From positions 127,581 through 191,580 of the forward strand of contig BCKL01000005.1 of assembly GCA_001600635.1 (NCBI GenBank): DNA of 64,000 nt. The letters run 5' to 3'. The notes below the pieces were generated by a model. It had not been told where the DNA came from, did no database searches, and was given only the letters and a program-made list of their open reading frames with translations. The stretch comes from Leucosporidium creatinivorum (taxonomy: Eukaryota; Basidiomycota; Microbotryomycetes; Leucosporidiales; Leucosporidiaceae). Shown here piece after piece: positions 45,365 through 57,211 of this stretch. Both the position numbers and the translations under genes were made by a program. Numbering within the stretch: the first letter of the stretch is position 1; the number at the start of each line of letters is the position of its first letter.

Positions 45365-48300
45365 CTACATCTCCTCCGGCTCGTCCATCATCTGCGGCTC
45401 CTCGACTCGTTGGATCCTCCCCGAGCTCTCGCCCTCCTTCTCTGCTGCTGCTGCTGGCTCATGACTCGGTCCATTGAGAGGTGAGGGAACGGGAGGTCCT
45501 CCGTCGACGGCGTCGAGGGGGGAGAGGGAGATCGTCGGTTGGCGTTGCGGCTGAGGAGGGGGGTTCGTCGGCGTCGGCGATGAAGCGGCGGCTGGGGGAG
45601 GGGCATGCGACGAGGAGGAGGTGGAGGAGGAAGAAGTCGGAGCCGTGCTAAACTCTGTAGCTCCAAGGAACGGCGAGCTCATCGGACTAGCGACGACCTG
45701 TCCTCCTCCCAGCGGCGTCTTATTCCCCTCCTCACTCCCTTCCTCTCCCGTAGTCTCCGAGCTCAGACTCGTCATCCCCGTCCCGCTCCTCTCCCTCTCC
45801 CTCCCAGGATCCACACTCGAACTCCTCCGTCTCATCCCCTTAAGCTTGGCCACCACACTCATCGCCAAAAACGTAGACGCCCTCAGCGCATTGAGCGCGC
45901 GGTCCACCTCGGCTTGCGTGGGTTCGGGGAAGGAGATGCAGTTCTCTTCGTATGGTGGGAGAGGTGAGGAGCCGTCGAGAGTGAGCCAGGGGTCGGTCCA
46001 GAGGGAGCGGATGGTCGGTCGGTCGGAAGGCGATTTGGTGAGGAGGGAGGAGAGGAGGGATTGGAGGGGAGGGGAGAGGGTCGTGGGGATTGAGGGGTCA
46101 CTGTGGAGGTTAGTAGAGGGGTTAGTAGAGGGCAGGGAAGAGGAGAGAGGAACAGACGAACGATTCGCGGATGGCTTTGAAGAGGAGGGAGGGGTCGGGG
46201 TCGTCGAAGGGTAGGCGACCGACGACGAGGGCGTAGAGGGTTACTCCTGTAGTGTGAGTTCGAAGGAAGCGAGTGGAGCAAGACAAGACAATACGGGCAA
46301 TGAGGAGGGAGGAAGAGGGAGAGCGTGAGTCAGCGAAAGAGCGCGACTCGACTCGGCCGACGCCGAGCTCGACTCTCGACGAGAGCGAAAGAGAACGCAA
46401 GCTCGAAGGAACGCACCTAATGACCAAACGTCACACGCATACCCATGCAAATCCAACTTATGCTGCACTCCTCCCGTCCCTGCATCATCACCCAAAGGTC
46501 AGCTCTCCGTCTCTCCTTCTCCTTCTCCCTTTCCCCCTTCTCTCCTCCCTCCTCTCCCCTCCCCACCCCTGCCCTTCGCCTCGCCTCTCGGAAGAGCACC
46601 ACTCACCTCCACTCGCACCCCCACCACCACCACCACCACCACCCAGCAACTCGGGCGCCATATACGCCGGACTGCCCTTGGAGTCGATCCCCTCGTCTCC
46701 CTCCTTTTCCGTGAATTTCGAGATGCCGAAATCGATGAGCTTGACGTGGTGCAGGTCGGCGAGGAAGAGGCAGTCTGTTGTTGTTGTTGGGTGGAGGGAG
46801 CGAGGGGAGCGGAGAAGGTGGGGAAAGGAGGGAGGGAGGGAAGGCAGGAGGAGCGATATTAGTAGAGAGCAGAGAGAGGGAAGAGAGGAAAGAAGGCGTA
46901 CTATCCGGCTTGATATCCCGATGGACAATGTTGTTATGATGAAGGTAGGCGATCCCTGTTCCCCTCAACCAAGCTCGGTTAGCTCTCCTCCTTCCTTCCT
47001 GCCGCCTGCCTTCCCTCTCCCACCCGAGGAAAGGGAGGGAACTATGAGACTCACCCAGCACCAACTGCCTACAGACCTCGCGCGCTCGCTCCTCGGTCAT
47101 GGGCGAGACTTGCTCGCCTTGCGAGATGCGCAGGATGGGCCCGCCGGCGCAGAGCTCGAGGACTGTTGTTGGGAGGAGAGAGTGAGAGGAGGGGGGAGAG
47201 AAGAGGAGGAAGAGAGGTCAGTGGGGAGGAGAGAGGAAGGGGGAGGAAGAGACGAACCGATGAGAAGGGCGTCGTCGCTGTTGTCGTTTGACCGAGCGAG
47301 AGTAGGAAGGAGTTAGCTTCCCTTCTCTCACACTCTCCCTCTCCTCGCCCCCGTCCTTCTTCTTGGCGGAAAAAGAGCTCGACGACTCACCTAGTCACAT
47401 CAATCACCTCATGCACCCTAGCAATATTGGGATGCTCGACCTTCTTCATAATCGCCACCTCGGTCTTGATCAACTCGAGGTTATCCGGTCCTTGATCGTG
47501 GTCCTTCTCTCCATCTCCATCCTCGTCATCGTCGTCTGGCTGTACTGGTCGTGGTGATGGAGCAGCCCGACCTCCCCGACCTCCCCGACCTCGTCCCCGA
47601 CCCCCGAGGGAGGAGCGGGAACGACGAGCGGCTTCCGTCGCGGCGATTTGGCGCAGACGGCGTTTGGAGAATTCTTTGATGGCCTTTGGGGGTGATGGAG
47701 AGTGGTGATGATGAGAGAGGAGGGAGAGGTGCGAGAAGAGGAGAGAGAGAGAGAGGGGAAAAGAGAAGGCCGAGCGCCGAGATGGATGAGTGAGAGAGGG
47801 TGGGTGTAGTGACATGGATGGAGAGGCGGTAGAATTTGGATGTAGTAGGAGAACCAGTGGAGAAAGGCACTCAGTCAGCTCTCTCTCTTCTCCTCCCAGA
47901 TCTCTTCCCCTCGCCGAACTCGCCAAACTCACATACTCGACGCCCGTCTCCCTATCGGTAGCTCTCTCAACGGTAGCATAACTGCCCTTGCCCAAATGAC
48001 TCTCGCCCATCAACCTATACTGATTGACGCTCCTGGTGCCATCTCCTGAATCTACGGCGTAGGCGTTCAAAGTCTCGCGGTAGGCGCGGGAACCGGAGGA
48101 GGAACCGGTCGAGGAGGTGCGGCGGTGGTGTTGCTGTGATTGGGAGGAGGAGATGGGGTGCGGGTTGGGGTGCTGTGAGGTGCTGCCAGAAGGTGCAGGG
48201 GCAGGAGAGAGGGAGGGGAAGGCGAAGGGCGAAAGGGAAGCAGAAGAGGAGGGTGCTGCTGTAGGTGTGGAAGAAGAAGGAGGGTCGATGGGAGTAGGAG

Positions 48301-48700
48301 GAGTTAAATGATGTGAAGGTGGTGGTGAAGGTACAGTCAACGGAGGGAGGGATTGAGATTGTCGTCCAGCTGTTGTAGTCTGAGTCGCTTGAGTGGGAGT
48401 GGGAGTGGGAGTGGGAGTGGGAGTGGTTGAATCTGTAGGTGACTCTACTACAGGGTGAGTGATGGATTGAGCTGAGATGGGTTGCTGTATTGCTAGTTGA
48501 GGTAGAGTCGGTTTGGCAGAGCGAGTCGCAGCAGATGCAGCTGTAGTTGAAGGCTGTTGAAGGGGAGGAGGAGGGGAAGGTGGTGGTGAGGGCTGTTGAC
48601 CGTTGTCCCCTACGCAGAGTAACTTCTTCCACATTGTTACCCTGGTAAAGAGCAGAGAAAAGCGAAGCGAGAGAGCGGAGCGCAAGAACCAGGTGAGCAT
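45365..48700 (-). CDS. CaMKK/Snf1-kinase-kinase type protein kinase
   Basis: The best match by motif is the Ssp1/Sak1-Tos3-Elm1/CaMKK group, which phosphorylates AMPK/Snf1. Nine exons (from the 5' end: 47933-48700, 47391-47683, 47258-47277, 47055-47162, 46902-46955, 46607-46774, 46417-46479, 46162-46246, 45365-46100) give 764 residues. A second in-frame ATG at 48634 has a better context and may be the true start. Kinase motifs: LGKGSYATVE, AIKEFSKRRL, EVAIMKKVEHPNI, VLELCAGGP, YLHHNNIVHRDIKPD, LIDFGISKF, KGSPAYMAPELL and CDVWSLGVTLYALV. An Arg/Gly insert after the catalytic lysine (RGRGRGGRGGR region) corresponds to the RP insert typical of CaMKK. A poly-Gly run follows APE. Both ends are Ser/Pro/Thr-rich. 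Confidence 0.88.
48391..48426. repeat. hexanucleotide repeat (GAGTGG)6
   Basis: Six tandem copies of GAGTGG lie within exon 1 of the kinase and encode alternating Pro-Thr on the minus strand. Such tracts change length easily. Confidence 0.9.
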
Positions 48701-48883
48701 GAGAGCGCCTCGCGCCTAAGTCGAGAGAGAGCATTTCATATGAGCGAGCGACAGCCTCCTGTCTGAACTCAACTGTACCTCTTTACATCTCTCTCTGTAG
48801 CTCTCTACGCCTGCACCTGACTACTAGCTCTGTTTGAATCCCCTTTCGAGCTATTTCAGATCCATCTCCGCTCGGCGCAGATC

Positions 48884-49446
48884 TCAGAGCAACCTCGAGC
48901 CAAACCTGATCAACAACGCTAAGGACAGCAGCTGCAATGTAGTACAGAATCAGTTGTAGCTCTCCCCTCCCCTCCCCTCTTCTCTCCACCTGTACAAAGA
49001 CTCACAGTAACGATCCCAGCAGGCATAACCTTGCCACTCCTCGCGAACCTACTCCCCATGCCTACCAACAACACCGCACTCACTCCTGTATCACATCAAA
49101 CCCCCCTGTATCAGCTCAGCTCTCCTCCACCTTCTGCTCACCCCCCCACCTCGCACTCACCAACGATCAAAGCCACGTCCTTCTGATTCACCGTCTGCCT
49201 CCTCACGCCATACCCTAGCAACGCTCCACTCCCTCCTCCTGCTACAAGAGAGGCTACAGAGCCGCGCTTGAGGAACCCGATCGTACCCCCGAGGGCGATG
49301 AGCGACGAGGCGAGGTACTAGAGTTAGCAGGAAACGCCGTTGGAGGTGAGAGAGGTGGGGGTTGAAGGAAGGAGAGGGCGTTAGTGGGTTGTAGCAAGGT
49401 AGGAAGGGGAGCAACGCACGCCAAAGATGGTGTCGACGTCAGACAT
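48884..49446 (-). CDS. TMH11: TMEM14 family membrane protein
   Basis: Four exons (from the 5' end: 49420-49446, 49161-49317, 49006-49085, 48884-48931) give 103 residues in phase, the usual family size. Segments YLASSLIALGGTIGFLKRGS, VAGGGSGALLGYG, VSAVLLVGMGSR and LLSLALLIRFG form the hydrophobic helices of the TMEM14/FATTY-ACID-EXPORT-like fold. Relatives lie in mitochondrial inner membranes (TMEM14C, heme biosynthesis) or plastid membranes (fatty acid export). Which role applies in this fungus cannot be told. Confidence 0.85.
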
Positions 49447-50692
49447 TGAAAGCTTGCTGCTTGGTTTGGTGGAGATGAGACGAGCTGAGCGAATGGAGCG
49501 GAGGAGAGAGAGCAGCCGAAAGGCGGAGGGGAGGGGAGGAAGGGAGGGGGGAACAAGGCAGGTATACAGGTTGCATTCGTTGAGCTCGGAGAGAATAGCT
49601 GTAGTGACTGCCGCTCGCTGCTTTCGGGCTAGTTCTTACTCTCATCGAAGCCCAGCTCCCAACCCGAGCCAACGCCGAGCGCCGAACCGCTTCGCCGTGG
49701 CTCAAGTACCATCTTCAGTGTGCTGCTAAGCTTCACTAGGCCTTCGAGCTACCCAGAAACTGTGGTGGTGCTCACCAGCTCACTCGGCTGGTTCAGATCC
49801 CGAGATGCAGCGCCCGAGGAGGGGGTCGACCGTTGATTCCCCTGGCCGTCGCTTCGCCCCAAGCACCTCGAACTGCCCTTGAGGAGCAAGCGAGCGGGGT
49901 AAGAAGCTGACATGAGACGGAACGCAAGCTCAGTTGCCCTTCTACATGCGCAGTCGAGCCAGCTTCAGCGTCGTTTTCCCTCCCCCCCCCGGGCCCCCCC
50001 GTGCTGAGCGCCCGAGATTTCGCCGCTCTCTTCCTCCTGCAAACGTTGCCAGCCTCAGTAAGAGCGTCTTTGCAAATGTTATCAAGGAAGCACATACCTC
50101 ACACTCTCCTCCTCCTTCATTGCGAGCTCGAGGATGCGAAGGAGCGTCTCTGTCGGAAGAGCAGCGGCGGGAGAGTCTGCAGGCTGTTGAGGGCGGGTGT
50201 AGGTGGTACTGGTAACTTGTTTATCTAGCTGAGCTTCCATCGCGAGCGGTGGGAGGTGAGTGACAAGAAGCGAGGTGAGGGCGGGAGGGCAAGAGAGGGA
50301 GGGCTGGAGATGAGGCGAGCAGTCAAGAGGGGTAAGACGTGCAGGCGGGCCAGTAGCAATCTCAGACAGCGTGGAGAAGCTCGACTACATATTCCGAGCG
50401 ATCGCTGTAGCGAGACACCATCACACTTGCTTGACCGAGCTCGCCCTCCTTTCGCCGAGCTTCCTCCTGCTCTTACGTATTCTGCAGCTTGGGGGAAGCA
50501 TCGTCGGGAATGCCAGATACAACAACATATACGATGCTCTGCTTTACGGAGACCCTTCGACAGCTGCTCCTGCCTCCTGGCTGCTTGCGTTGCATCGCGC
50601 CCCCTCCTCGGCGAAGCGGTGTCGCTGACTCCCTCTCGAGAAAATCCGGTACGGGGTCTCTCCCTCTTGTCTAAAACCTCGTCACCCCGACC
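49447..50692. other. intergenic region between divergent genes
   Basis: About 1.2 kb with no supported gene. It contains a palindromic C-run/GGG/C-run at 49982-50000. The last 100 bases are the likely promoter of family-X copy 2; a word CCTCGGCGAAGCGGTG near 50607 also occurs upstream of copy 3, in the same relative orientation. Confidence 0.45.
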
Positions 50693-51895
50693 ATGAGCTC
50701 TCTCCATTTTGGAGCGAACGAAATTACCGAACTCGGCAAGCTCAGGAAGACTGCCGCCGACAATCCCTCTCAGCTCGCTCTGGTTCATGACTACTGGGCT
50801 AGGCCCGAACATACACACTGGGCTAGTCAGTTGCTCTCCAAGGTCCTAAAACCGCTCTCCCAGCCCAAGCGACAGTCGCCCGAATCGGGACGACCCGGAC
50901 GAACCTCTACCTACGATGTTGACAACCTTCGAGCCGAATACAAGGAAGCTTACGAGGAGTGTGCCTCATTTGGGCAGCTTTTTATTGGGAACAGTCCCTT
51001 CTTCTCATCGTCTACTACCACAGAGAGAAGCCTTGCAGAGTGAGTCCCCCCCCACAGGCTCCGAGTCATCGCCGAGGCCGAGCTAATCATCATGCTGTGC
51101 TGCCTGGGCACAAGGGAGGTCGTGAAAGATGGCGGTCGAATCACCGCAACAACTAGGTTCGCCTTTGAGAAACGGGGTGTACATTACCACCGTCTGGAGG
51201 GAAAACCGGCGGACATGCCCACGGTCGACAAGAGGGCTCTTATTTATCGTCCCTTCATCAAGGCAAGCTACAGGTCCCCATAATAAAGCAGATATAACTG
51301 TCACTGACTTCCCGTGCTGTACAGCTCATGCACAACGTCAGCTGTGAGTCTGAGCGCCTCCACTGAGCCCACTATCGGCGCTAGCAACGGAAGCTGACCT
51401 CGACTCAGCGTGACAGCAACCCTCCTCCATGCCTTTGTCGAGTATGTATATCTGAGGATGATTGGAGCGTGTGTAGCCAACCCCTGGAACACGTCGGCGG
51501 TCGTCTGGTTGGGCTATAAGAGATGGCCCAACCTCAACTTCCTCGACCGAGCTCGAGTCGTTCTTGCTGCCAAGGAGTACGAAGAGGTGAGCTTGAGTTA
51601 TTACTGATGGAGCACGATAGGATGCCACCAAAACTTAGTCCCGAACTGATCAGCTTGCTCTCCTGCAGTACATTTATGGCTTGGGGCCCAAGCCCGCGCA
51701 TGCGAGTCTCCGAGAGATCGCTCCTCCTCACAGCGTAAGGCTGACCAACCTATTCGCCTACCACAGGTACCCCTCGCACTGCATGAGTTTCCTACGATGC
51801 ATGAACTCGGGCATCAGCACGTGCCCAGCCTCTCCCCGAGGCAAGCTCGGCGCTCGGGCGTCACGCAGGAGCAGCTTCGTAGGCGGTGGGTGTAG
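50693..51895 (+). CDS. family-X protein, copy 2 (intact)
   Basis: An unrecognised family with paralogues at 41639-42875 and 57451-58648. Six exons (50693-51039, 51115-51262, 51325-51343, 51417-51586, 51669-51734, 51767-51895) give 292 residues in exact phase. Exon 2 is 148 nt, identical in length to exon 2 of both paralogues. Conserved points: FGQLFIGNSPFF near residue 95, RPFIK, AVVWLGYKRWPNLNFLDR with RARVVLAAKEYEE, and the C-terminus HQHVPSLSPRQARRSGV...LRRRW. The intron after 51262 has a GC donor (AAG|GCAAGC), and intron 1 would use an AAG acceptor. No signal peptide, membrane helix or known catalytic motif was seen. Confidence 0.8.
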
Positions 51896-52174
51896 ATAGA
51901 TGAGGGTGGGCGCGATCAGCAACAAGAACCAGAGAGCATTTGAGACTCGTGCTGGTCGAGCTCCCATGTACAGCGAGCGAAGCTTCCAGCGCGCTCTACG
52001 AGAGACCGTCAAGTCGTCGACCGAGCACGGCCTGTTGCCTCGTTCTTGGGCTCTGAGGCACCTCAATGCAGCCCACATGGCGTGACACCCTATTTACAAC
52101 GCCTCGACCTCTCTATACTCCTCGACAACGCCTCTGGATGCTCCAACCTTCACTTCTCCTTCCCCGACCCTGGC

Positions 52175-52829
52175 TCAGATGATAGTCGCCACGATCTTGC
52201 GACTATGCGCCATATCACGGAACTCGAGGAGATAGATGCCCTGCCATGTTCCGAGTACTAGCCGACCGTCCTTGATGGGGATGTGGACCGAGACGGAGAA
52301 GAGCGAGGAGAGGTGATGGGATTGCGAGTCGTCGGGGCCTTCGTCGGTGTGGTCAAAGGGGAGCGATTGGGGGACGAGGTGGTCCATCACCATAGTCATG
52401 TCGCTGCGGACGTCGGGGTCGCACTGTGCGTGAGGGGAAGAGTTAGCTTTGCGAGATGGGAGTCAGACCAGCGCCGAGAGGGACCTACGTTCTCGTTGAG
52501 TGTCAAGGCGGCCGAGGTGTGCTTCATGAAGAGGTGCAAAATACCGGTCTTGGTCTCCGAGACACCATCCTGATCGAGACAATGTAGGTTAGTAGCGATC
52601 TTTCGGCTCTTTCCGAAGCGAACTCACTCGAATGTGGGAAAGCACCTCGTCGGTGATGAGATAGGAGCCCTTACTCTTGCGAGCGAGGGTGAATTCCTTC
52701 TCTGTAGATGTAGAAGCGAGGTTAGCATTCGACAGCTTGAGCGACAAGGTGACGTCGAGCTGCCCAGCAAGCTCGCCTCGAGCGGCGATAGCACTCACGA
52801 TAGCGGTCGAGTCCTCGGGTGAAGGGCAT
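52175..52829 (-). CDS. UPF0047/YjbQ family protein
   Basis: Four exons (from the 5' end: 52799-52829, 52628-52701, 52489-52569, 52175-52423) give 144 residues, the normal family size. Diagnostic stretches are YQKEFTLARKSKGSYLITDE, GILHLFMKHTSAALTLNEN, CDPDVRSDM, DEGPDDSQSH and IPIKDGRLVLGTWQGIYLLE. Bacterial YjbQ has thiamine-phosphate-synthase-like activity in vitro; the fungal role is not established. The start was chosen because MPFTRGLDRYQKEF matches the family N-terminus; longer upstream frames are shadows. It diverges from the ATP synthase gene over 145 bp. Confidence 0.92.
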
Positions 52830-52974
52830 GCTGTAGTTTGCTGAGCTAGAGCAGTGAAAGTGAAAGCAAGCAGGAGGAGGCAGGAGATCAACCCTTCTTC
52901 GCCCTCTCGCGAGCCCAAGTCCTCCGAATCGAGCCGGTGAAGCTCTCTCTGCCCAGCTCCGCTTCTTCATCAAA
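52830..52974. promoter_or_regulatory. shared promoter, UPF0047 / ATP synthase subunit e
   Basis: 145 bases separate divergent start codons of two housekeeping-type genes. No named motif was found. Confidence 0.45.
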
Positions 52975-53754
52975 ATGGTCTCACCAGCAGTAAACGTACG
53001 CTACAGGAATGCTCTCCGTGCTCTCACACCCCTCGCCAGCCCTTTCTCTACTCGCCAACAGCCAGCAATCCCCCTCGTTTTTCGCCCGCAACCGCGCCCT
53101 CGCCGGCGCCAGCAGCTCATCAACAAGCAGCCGTCTCCGCTTCCGCGAGCAGTGTCGGCGCTCGATGTACAGCTGTACAACAGGCAACTTGCAGCAAGCA
53201 ATCTGCAGCGTCGTAGCGCCCAGAGCAACCCACACGCGACCCCGTCGAGATTGGCTCGCTGACCCTCTCCCTCGCTATCCTCTCCCTCCCTACCCTCACA
53301 TTGCGCCCTCGGCTCCGCGCCCTATCGTACTACAGGTCGTGCGGTACTCGGCTCTCGTCGGCGGAATCTTCTACGGCATCTTCCACCGCCAGACTCTCCA
53401 GGCCAAGTTTGACGCCAACGCTGCCAACCAGGAAGTGCACAAGCGGGAACAGTGGCTCGCCGAGGCCAAGAAGGCATGGGCCGCTAAGACTGCTACCAAC
53501 GATGGACGTGAGTTGCTGTCATCTTGAGCGCACAGGGCGGCCAGCGCCGACCGAGACCTGTTTGGACGAGCGTGGAGCAGCGGAGAGCTGACTTCTTGCC
53601 CCTTCGCATATCCTACGCATCTCTCTCGACATTCTGTACACCGCCATATCACTCCCACCCTCCTTCTGCCCGCCCTCTCCGTCACTCAGTCATCACCGAC
53701 CCCGAGGCGCCCGGATTCGACCTCGAGAAGGTGCTCCTCAGCCTGGAGAAGTAG
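52975..53754 (+). CDS. TIM11: mitochondrial ATP synthase subunit e
   Basis: Subunit e is a small inner-membrane protein of the Fo sector that helps ATP synthase dimerise and shape cristae. Three exons (52975-52995, 53336-53507, 53690-53754) give 85 residues in phase. VVRYSALVGGIFYGIFH contains the membrane helix with the GxxxG-like GGIFYG dimer motif, followed by a charged coiled region with EVHKREQWLAEAKKAW and the tail LEKVLLSLEK. The first intron is 340 nt, unusually long here, and could contain alternative exons or the mitochondrial-presequence-like frame at 53009-53270. Confidence 0.88.
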
Positions 53755-54315
53755 ATGCGAGGAAGGGAGCATGGGGCGCGGGGGATACGTACAAGCTGGA
53801 AGATAAGATCGGTTGTGGCATCAAGAGCTCGGCGCGGATCTCAGGGAGCGAAGGATTGGAATTCGGCGCTCGGTGCAAGAGGCTCTCGCTACGACTCTAC
53901 GGCGCCTCGATTCTTCTGCGCTCTTCCACCTACGGCATTCCATATTATCTCCTTTCTCTGCCCCCTCCAATTTCAACCGCTCGCCCCTCACGGTTTCTCC
54001 GATCTCAAACTCAAGCTTCGCCGAGCAGACTCGCTGGTCGTAGGGCGTCTCGGACCCTGCAGTGGAGGCCAGCGAGTCGCCACCTACTATCCGGGAGGTT
54101 TACGAGCCCGTCTACTCGAAGCTTGCGCCGAGGACTCGGCGCTGGCTGAGAAGCTCGGACCGGGCTAAGAATCGCAAAACGGGGTCCTCTGCCGCTCTCG
54201 GTGATCTGCGAAGGTTCACTACAAGCTGAAACGATACCTGGGACCGCGCAATACGTACCAGGTCACAAAGCCGATTCTCGAACTTGGTTGCTCGACGGAA
54301 AGTCGGCGCTTCCAG

Positions 54316-55254
54316 CTTGGCTCTCTACCGCTCACTCGTCTCAGCTCACATGCACGCCGACCTACCAGCACAACTCGTGGGCCTGCTACGAACTCTCAGC
54401 GATGAGCTCGTAGCCCAGCGCCTCTCCCAAGAGCCCACAGCACCTCCCTTCGACCCTCAGCATTCGCTCGCTTCGTCCACTCCTCTCTTCTCGGCGCTGC
54501 ATGCTGTCAACCGGGATACGCTCAGCTTTGCACGAGATTGCAAGGCGCAGACGCAGGATGCTAGGCTAGAGATGGATAGCGCGCATTTGAGGCTGCAGGT
54601 GAGTTGCGCTTGCTCGACTTGCGCTTGAACGACACTGGAGCTCACTTCGGTGCTCTTACAGAACCTCATGTTCGAGCGCAATCATCTGGAGCGTGAGATC
54701 CGCAAGTGTGAAGAGTTCGAGTGCGCTACAGCTGCTGCTTTGCGGCTCTTTCGAGGGATTCGTGAGCTGACCTCGCTGTTCGTTACAGGTCCGAGTACCA
54801 GAACCTGCCGCTGCTACCCCTGGAGGACTTCTTGAACCTCGCCAAGCTACCAACACCACCAGCAGGCCTCACCATCCCCGTACCAGAGGATCCGCACGAG
54901 CTCATGTTGGCGCGGCTGCAGTTTGAGCTGGCTGAGAGGCAGAGGTGGGTCACCGACAGCTTTGCTAGGACTCGAAGTGTGTCGCTGACCTTCGCCGGAT
55001 CCTTATACAGGTTCGAGGACGAGAGGAAAGAGCTCGGCACGCGCAAGGCGGCTCTCCTCAAGACCAACCAGGCCAAGAAGACCAAGCTGGAGGAACTGGA
55101 GAAGCAGGTCGACGACTTTGTGGTGGTGCGTACCTACTCGCTTGAGCCGAGCGCCTCTCGGCGAGCCGTAGCTGACCTCGGCGCTCGTTCTCTCGCTTCA
55201 CAGGCAGCCAAGGCCATCCAGTCCAACATGCACGAAGAGCCAGCTTCCGTCTGA
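54316..55254 (+). CDS. THOC5: THOC5-like THO complex subunit (5' end unresolved)
   Basis: THOC5 belongs to the THO/TREX complex for co-transcriptional mRNA export. Clear exons are 54316-54598, 54662-54720, 54789-54944, 55011-55125 and 55204-55254. Matches to the family include ALHAVNRDTLSFARDCKAQT, NLMFERNHLEREIRKCEEFE, SEYQNLPLLPLEDFL, PEDPHELMLARLQFELAERQ and a coiled coil. The N-terminal exon is uncertain; 54055-54212, after a CGTAG acceptor, reads SPPTIREVYEPVYSKLA and is a candidate. The product ends shortly after the coiled coil and is much shorter than animal THOC5, as in other fungi. Confidence 0.78.
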
Positions 55255-55580
55255 GCAGGAGCATGTTCAGATATGGTGTACAAATGCTGTGCTGTGCTGT
55301 ATTGTAGCTGTAGTCGCTTGTGCTCGGATCCCTCGGCGACCGAGAGCTGCGAGAGTGAGGCTCGGTCTGCTCCTTTCGCTGGTGCTGCAAGGCTGTACTA
55401 CTCGCCAAGGAGCTGCTACCAGAATTAACAACCTACACCGCTACCCCAGAGCATCTTGAGCGGTCTCACTGACGTTCAGCTCCGCCCGAAGGTCCGAGCC
55501 TCCCTTGCCGCTGGGCGACGGCCTCCCTTGCTCTCCCTCTCTCCACATTCTTGTGACCCCACCGCTCGTCTCGTTCGAAA

Positions 55581-57211
55581 ATGGCCTCGTCAAGCACTGC
55601 ACCAGCACCAACACTGTCTGCTGCTGGTGAGTGAGTTCACCTTGACCTGCTGCAGCTCATCGCTCACCCGCTTTCCGCTCCCACAGAGGGTCCGTCGTTG
55701 CTTGCTGAGCCCGTTCTGAGGCGCTGCAGACATCTGACGAAGTTCTCGGGCATGCAGGATTCGTCTCTGGAGCTCTGGCCGCATGTACAGCAGTCACAGG
55801 TGCGTCGCATCACCCTACAACTCTCGCCCGGTGCCCAACTCACGTCCCGTCGCAACGGATGAGCAGTGACCAACCCCGCCGAGGTGTCCAAGACGAGGCT
55901 TCAGCTCGACGGAGAGCTACAAGGTCGCAAGGGTGCCATCCTCCCCGTCAAGCCGGCCGTACCAGGCGTCGTAGCAGAGGCGCCGGTCATCCCGGCCGCT
56001 CTTCAGAAGAACGCCTCGGGGAAGGTCTACACGGGACCAATCGACTGCTTGCAGAAGACGTGGAAGTTTGAGGGTATCAGGGGAGTGCAGAGGGGTCTCG
56101 GAGCTGCTGTGAGTCGGGCTGCATAGGCAGCGAGAGCCTTGTTGTGAGGAGGGGAGCTGATTTCCGGTCTCCCTATCCATCGACAACGTGCAGTACACCT
56201 ACCAAGTCGCGCTCAATGGATCTCGGTTAGGATTCTACGAGCCGCTACGGCACCGCATCAACTCGCTCGCTGGCCACGAAGCATCGTCGGTGCACGCCTG
56301 GACGTCGATCACCGCTGGAGCCAGCTCTGGAGTGATTGGAGGTGAGTGATATCGCGCTGCAGCTTCGGAGTGCCATGCTGATCCCTCGCTTCCGCTATAG
56401 CCATCTTTGGAAACCCCCTCTTCCTCGTCAAGGCTCGCATGCAGGCCTACTCCCCCTTCAACCCCGTCGGCGCTCAGCACAACTACCCTTCAGTCTTTGC
56501 CGCCTTCCGTACCATCGTCAAGGCCGATGGCTTCAAGGGACTCGCTCGCGGTGTCGACGCCGCCATGCTCCGAACGGCCATGGGCTCCTCGGTCCAGCTC
56601 CCCGCCTACAACCTCGCCAAGTCTTACCTCGGCGAATGGGGAGTGACCGATGGTGTGGGACAGTTCTTGATGGCTTCTCTGTTCTCTGGACTTTGCGTCT
56701 GCGCCGTCATGCAGCCAGCAGGTGAGTCCTCGGCGATGAGCTATCGCGGAAGTGGGCCGAGATGAGCTCACCTCCTTGCCTCCAACAGACACCGCCCTCA
56801 CTCGCATGTACAACCAATCACCAAACGCCATTGGACCCGACGGCAAGCCACGAGGACTTCTTTGTACGTCTCTTCCGGTGAGGCCGACTCGCTGCTTCGG
56901 CTCACCTTCTCCTTCCCGCTCCCAGACAAGAACCCTATCGACTGCCTCTACAAGACATGGAAGACGGAGGGTGTACGTGGATGGTACAAGGGTACTACTG
57001 CTCATCTCGCTCGTATTGCGCCTCACACTGTACGTCGCTCCTCAGACCTTCCCCCTCCAATCGGCCGAAGCTGACCTCTGCACTCTCTTCTACACTCTTA
57101 CATCTTCCCACTCACCCAAAACAGGTCATCACCCTCACCGCCAACGACTTCATCTCCCGCAAGTACCTCGCCTACAAGAAGAGCAAGGTCGCTGTGCTGA
57201 GGCAGGATTAG
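55581..57211 (+). CDS. OAC1: mitochondrial carrier, OAC1/SLC25A34-35 type
   Basis: Oac1-type carriers exchange oxaloacetate, sulfate and related anions across the mitochondrial inner membrane. Exons 55581-55626, 55710-55799, 55867-56108, 56194-56341, 56401-56721, 56789-56863, 56927-57030 and 57125-57211 keep phase. The acceptor at 55709 (GAG) is unusual, and 55686 (CACAG) would break the frame, so the N-terminus is uncertain. Carrier signatures: TNPAEVSKTRLQLDGEL in repeat 1, GNPLFLVKARMQ in repeat 2, and a divergent QPADTALTRMYNQS in repeat 3, each with downstream G-rich helices (GVQRGLGAA, GLARGVDAAMLR, GWYKGTTAHLAR). A Pro/Ala-rich loop extends repeat 1. Substrate is inferred from family likeness only. 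Confidence 0.85.

Noticed and set aside
46273-47316. 347-codon + strand frame
   Set aside because: Antisense shadow of the CaMKK-type kinase exons and their G/A-skewed introns; the minus strand has all kinase motifs.
48391-48426. CRISPR-like array
   Set aside because: Simple hexanucleotide repeat inside a coding exon, with no spacers; the organism is a fungus.
51040-51057. 18-nt GT-AG intron in family-X copy 2
   Set aside because: Far below plausible fungal intron size; the longer intron to 51114 gives the 148-nt exon shared with both paralogues.
52722-52973. Upstream start MKKRSWAERASP for the UPF0047 gene
   Set aside because: It does not join in phase with the conserved QKEFTL exon; the start at 52829 does and matches the family N-terminus.
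53009-53527. Separate gene starting with a presequence-like frame
   Set aside because: It runs through the intron of ATP synthase subunit e and loses the subunit e frame after the real acceptor at 53335.
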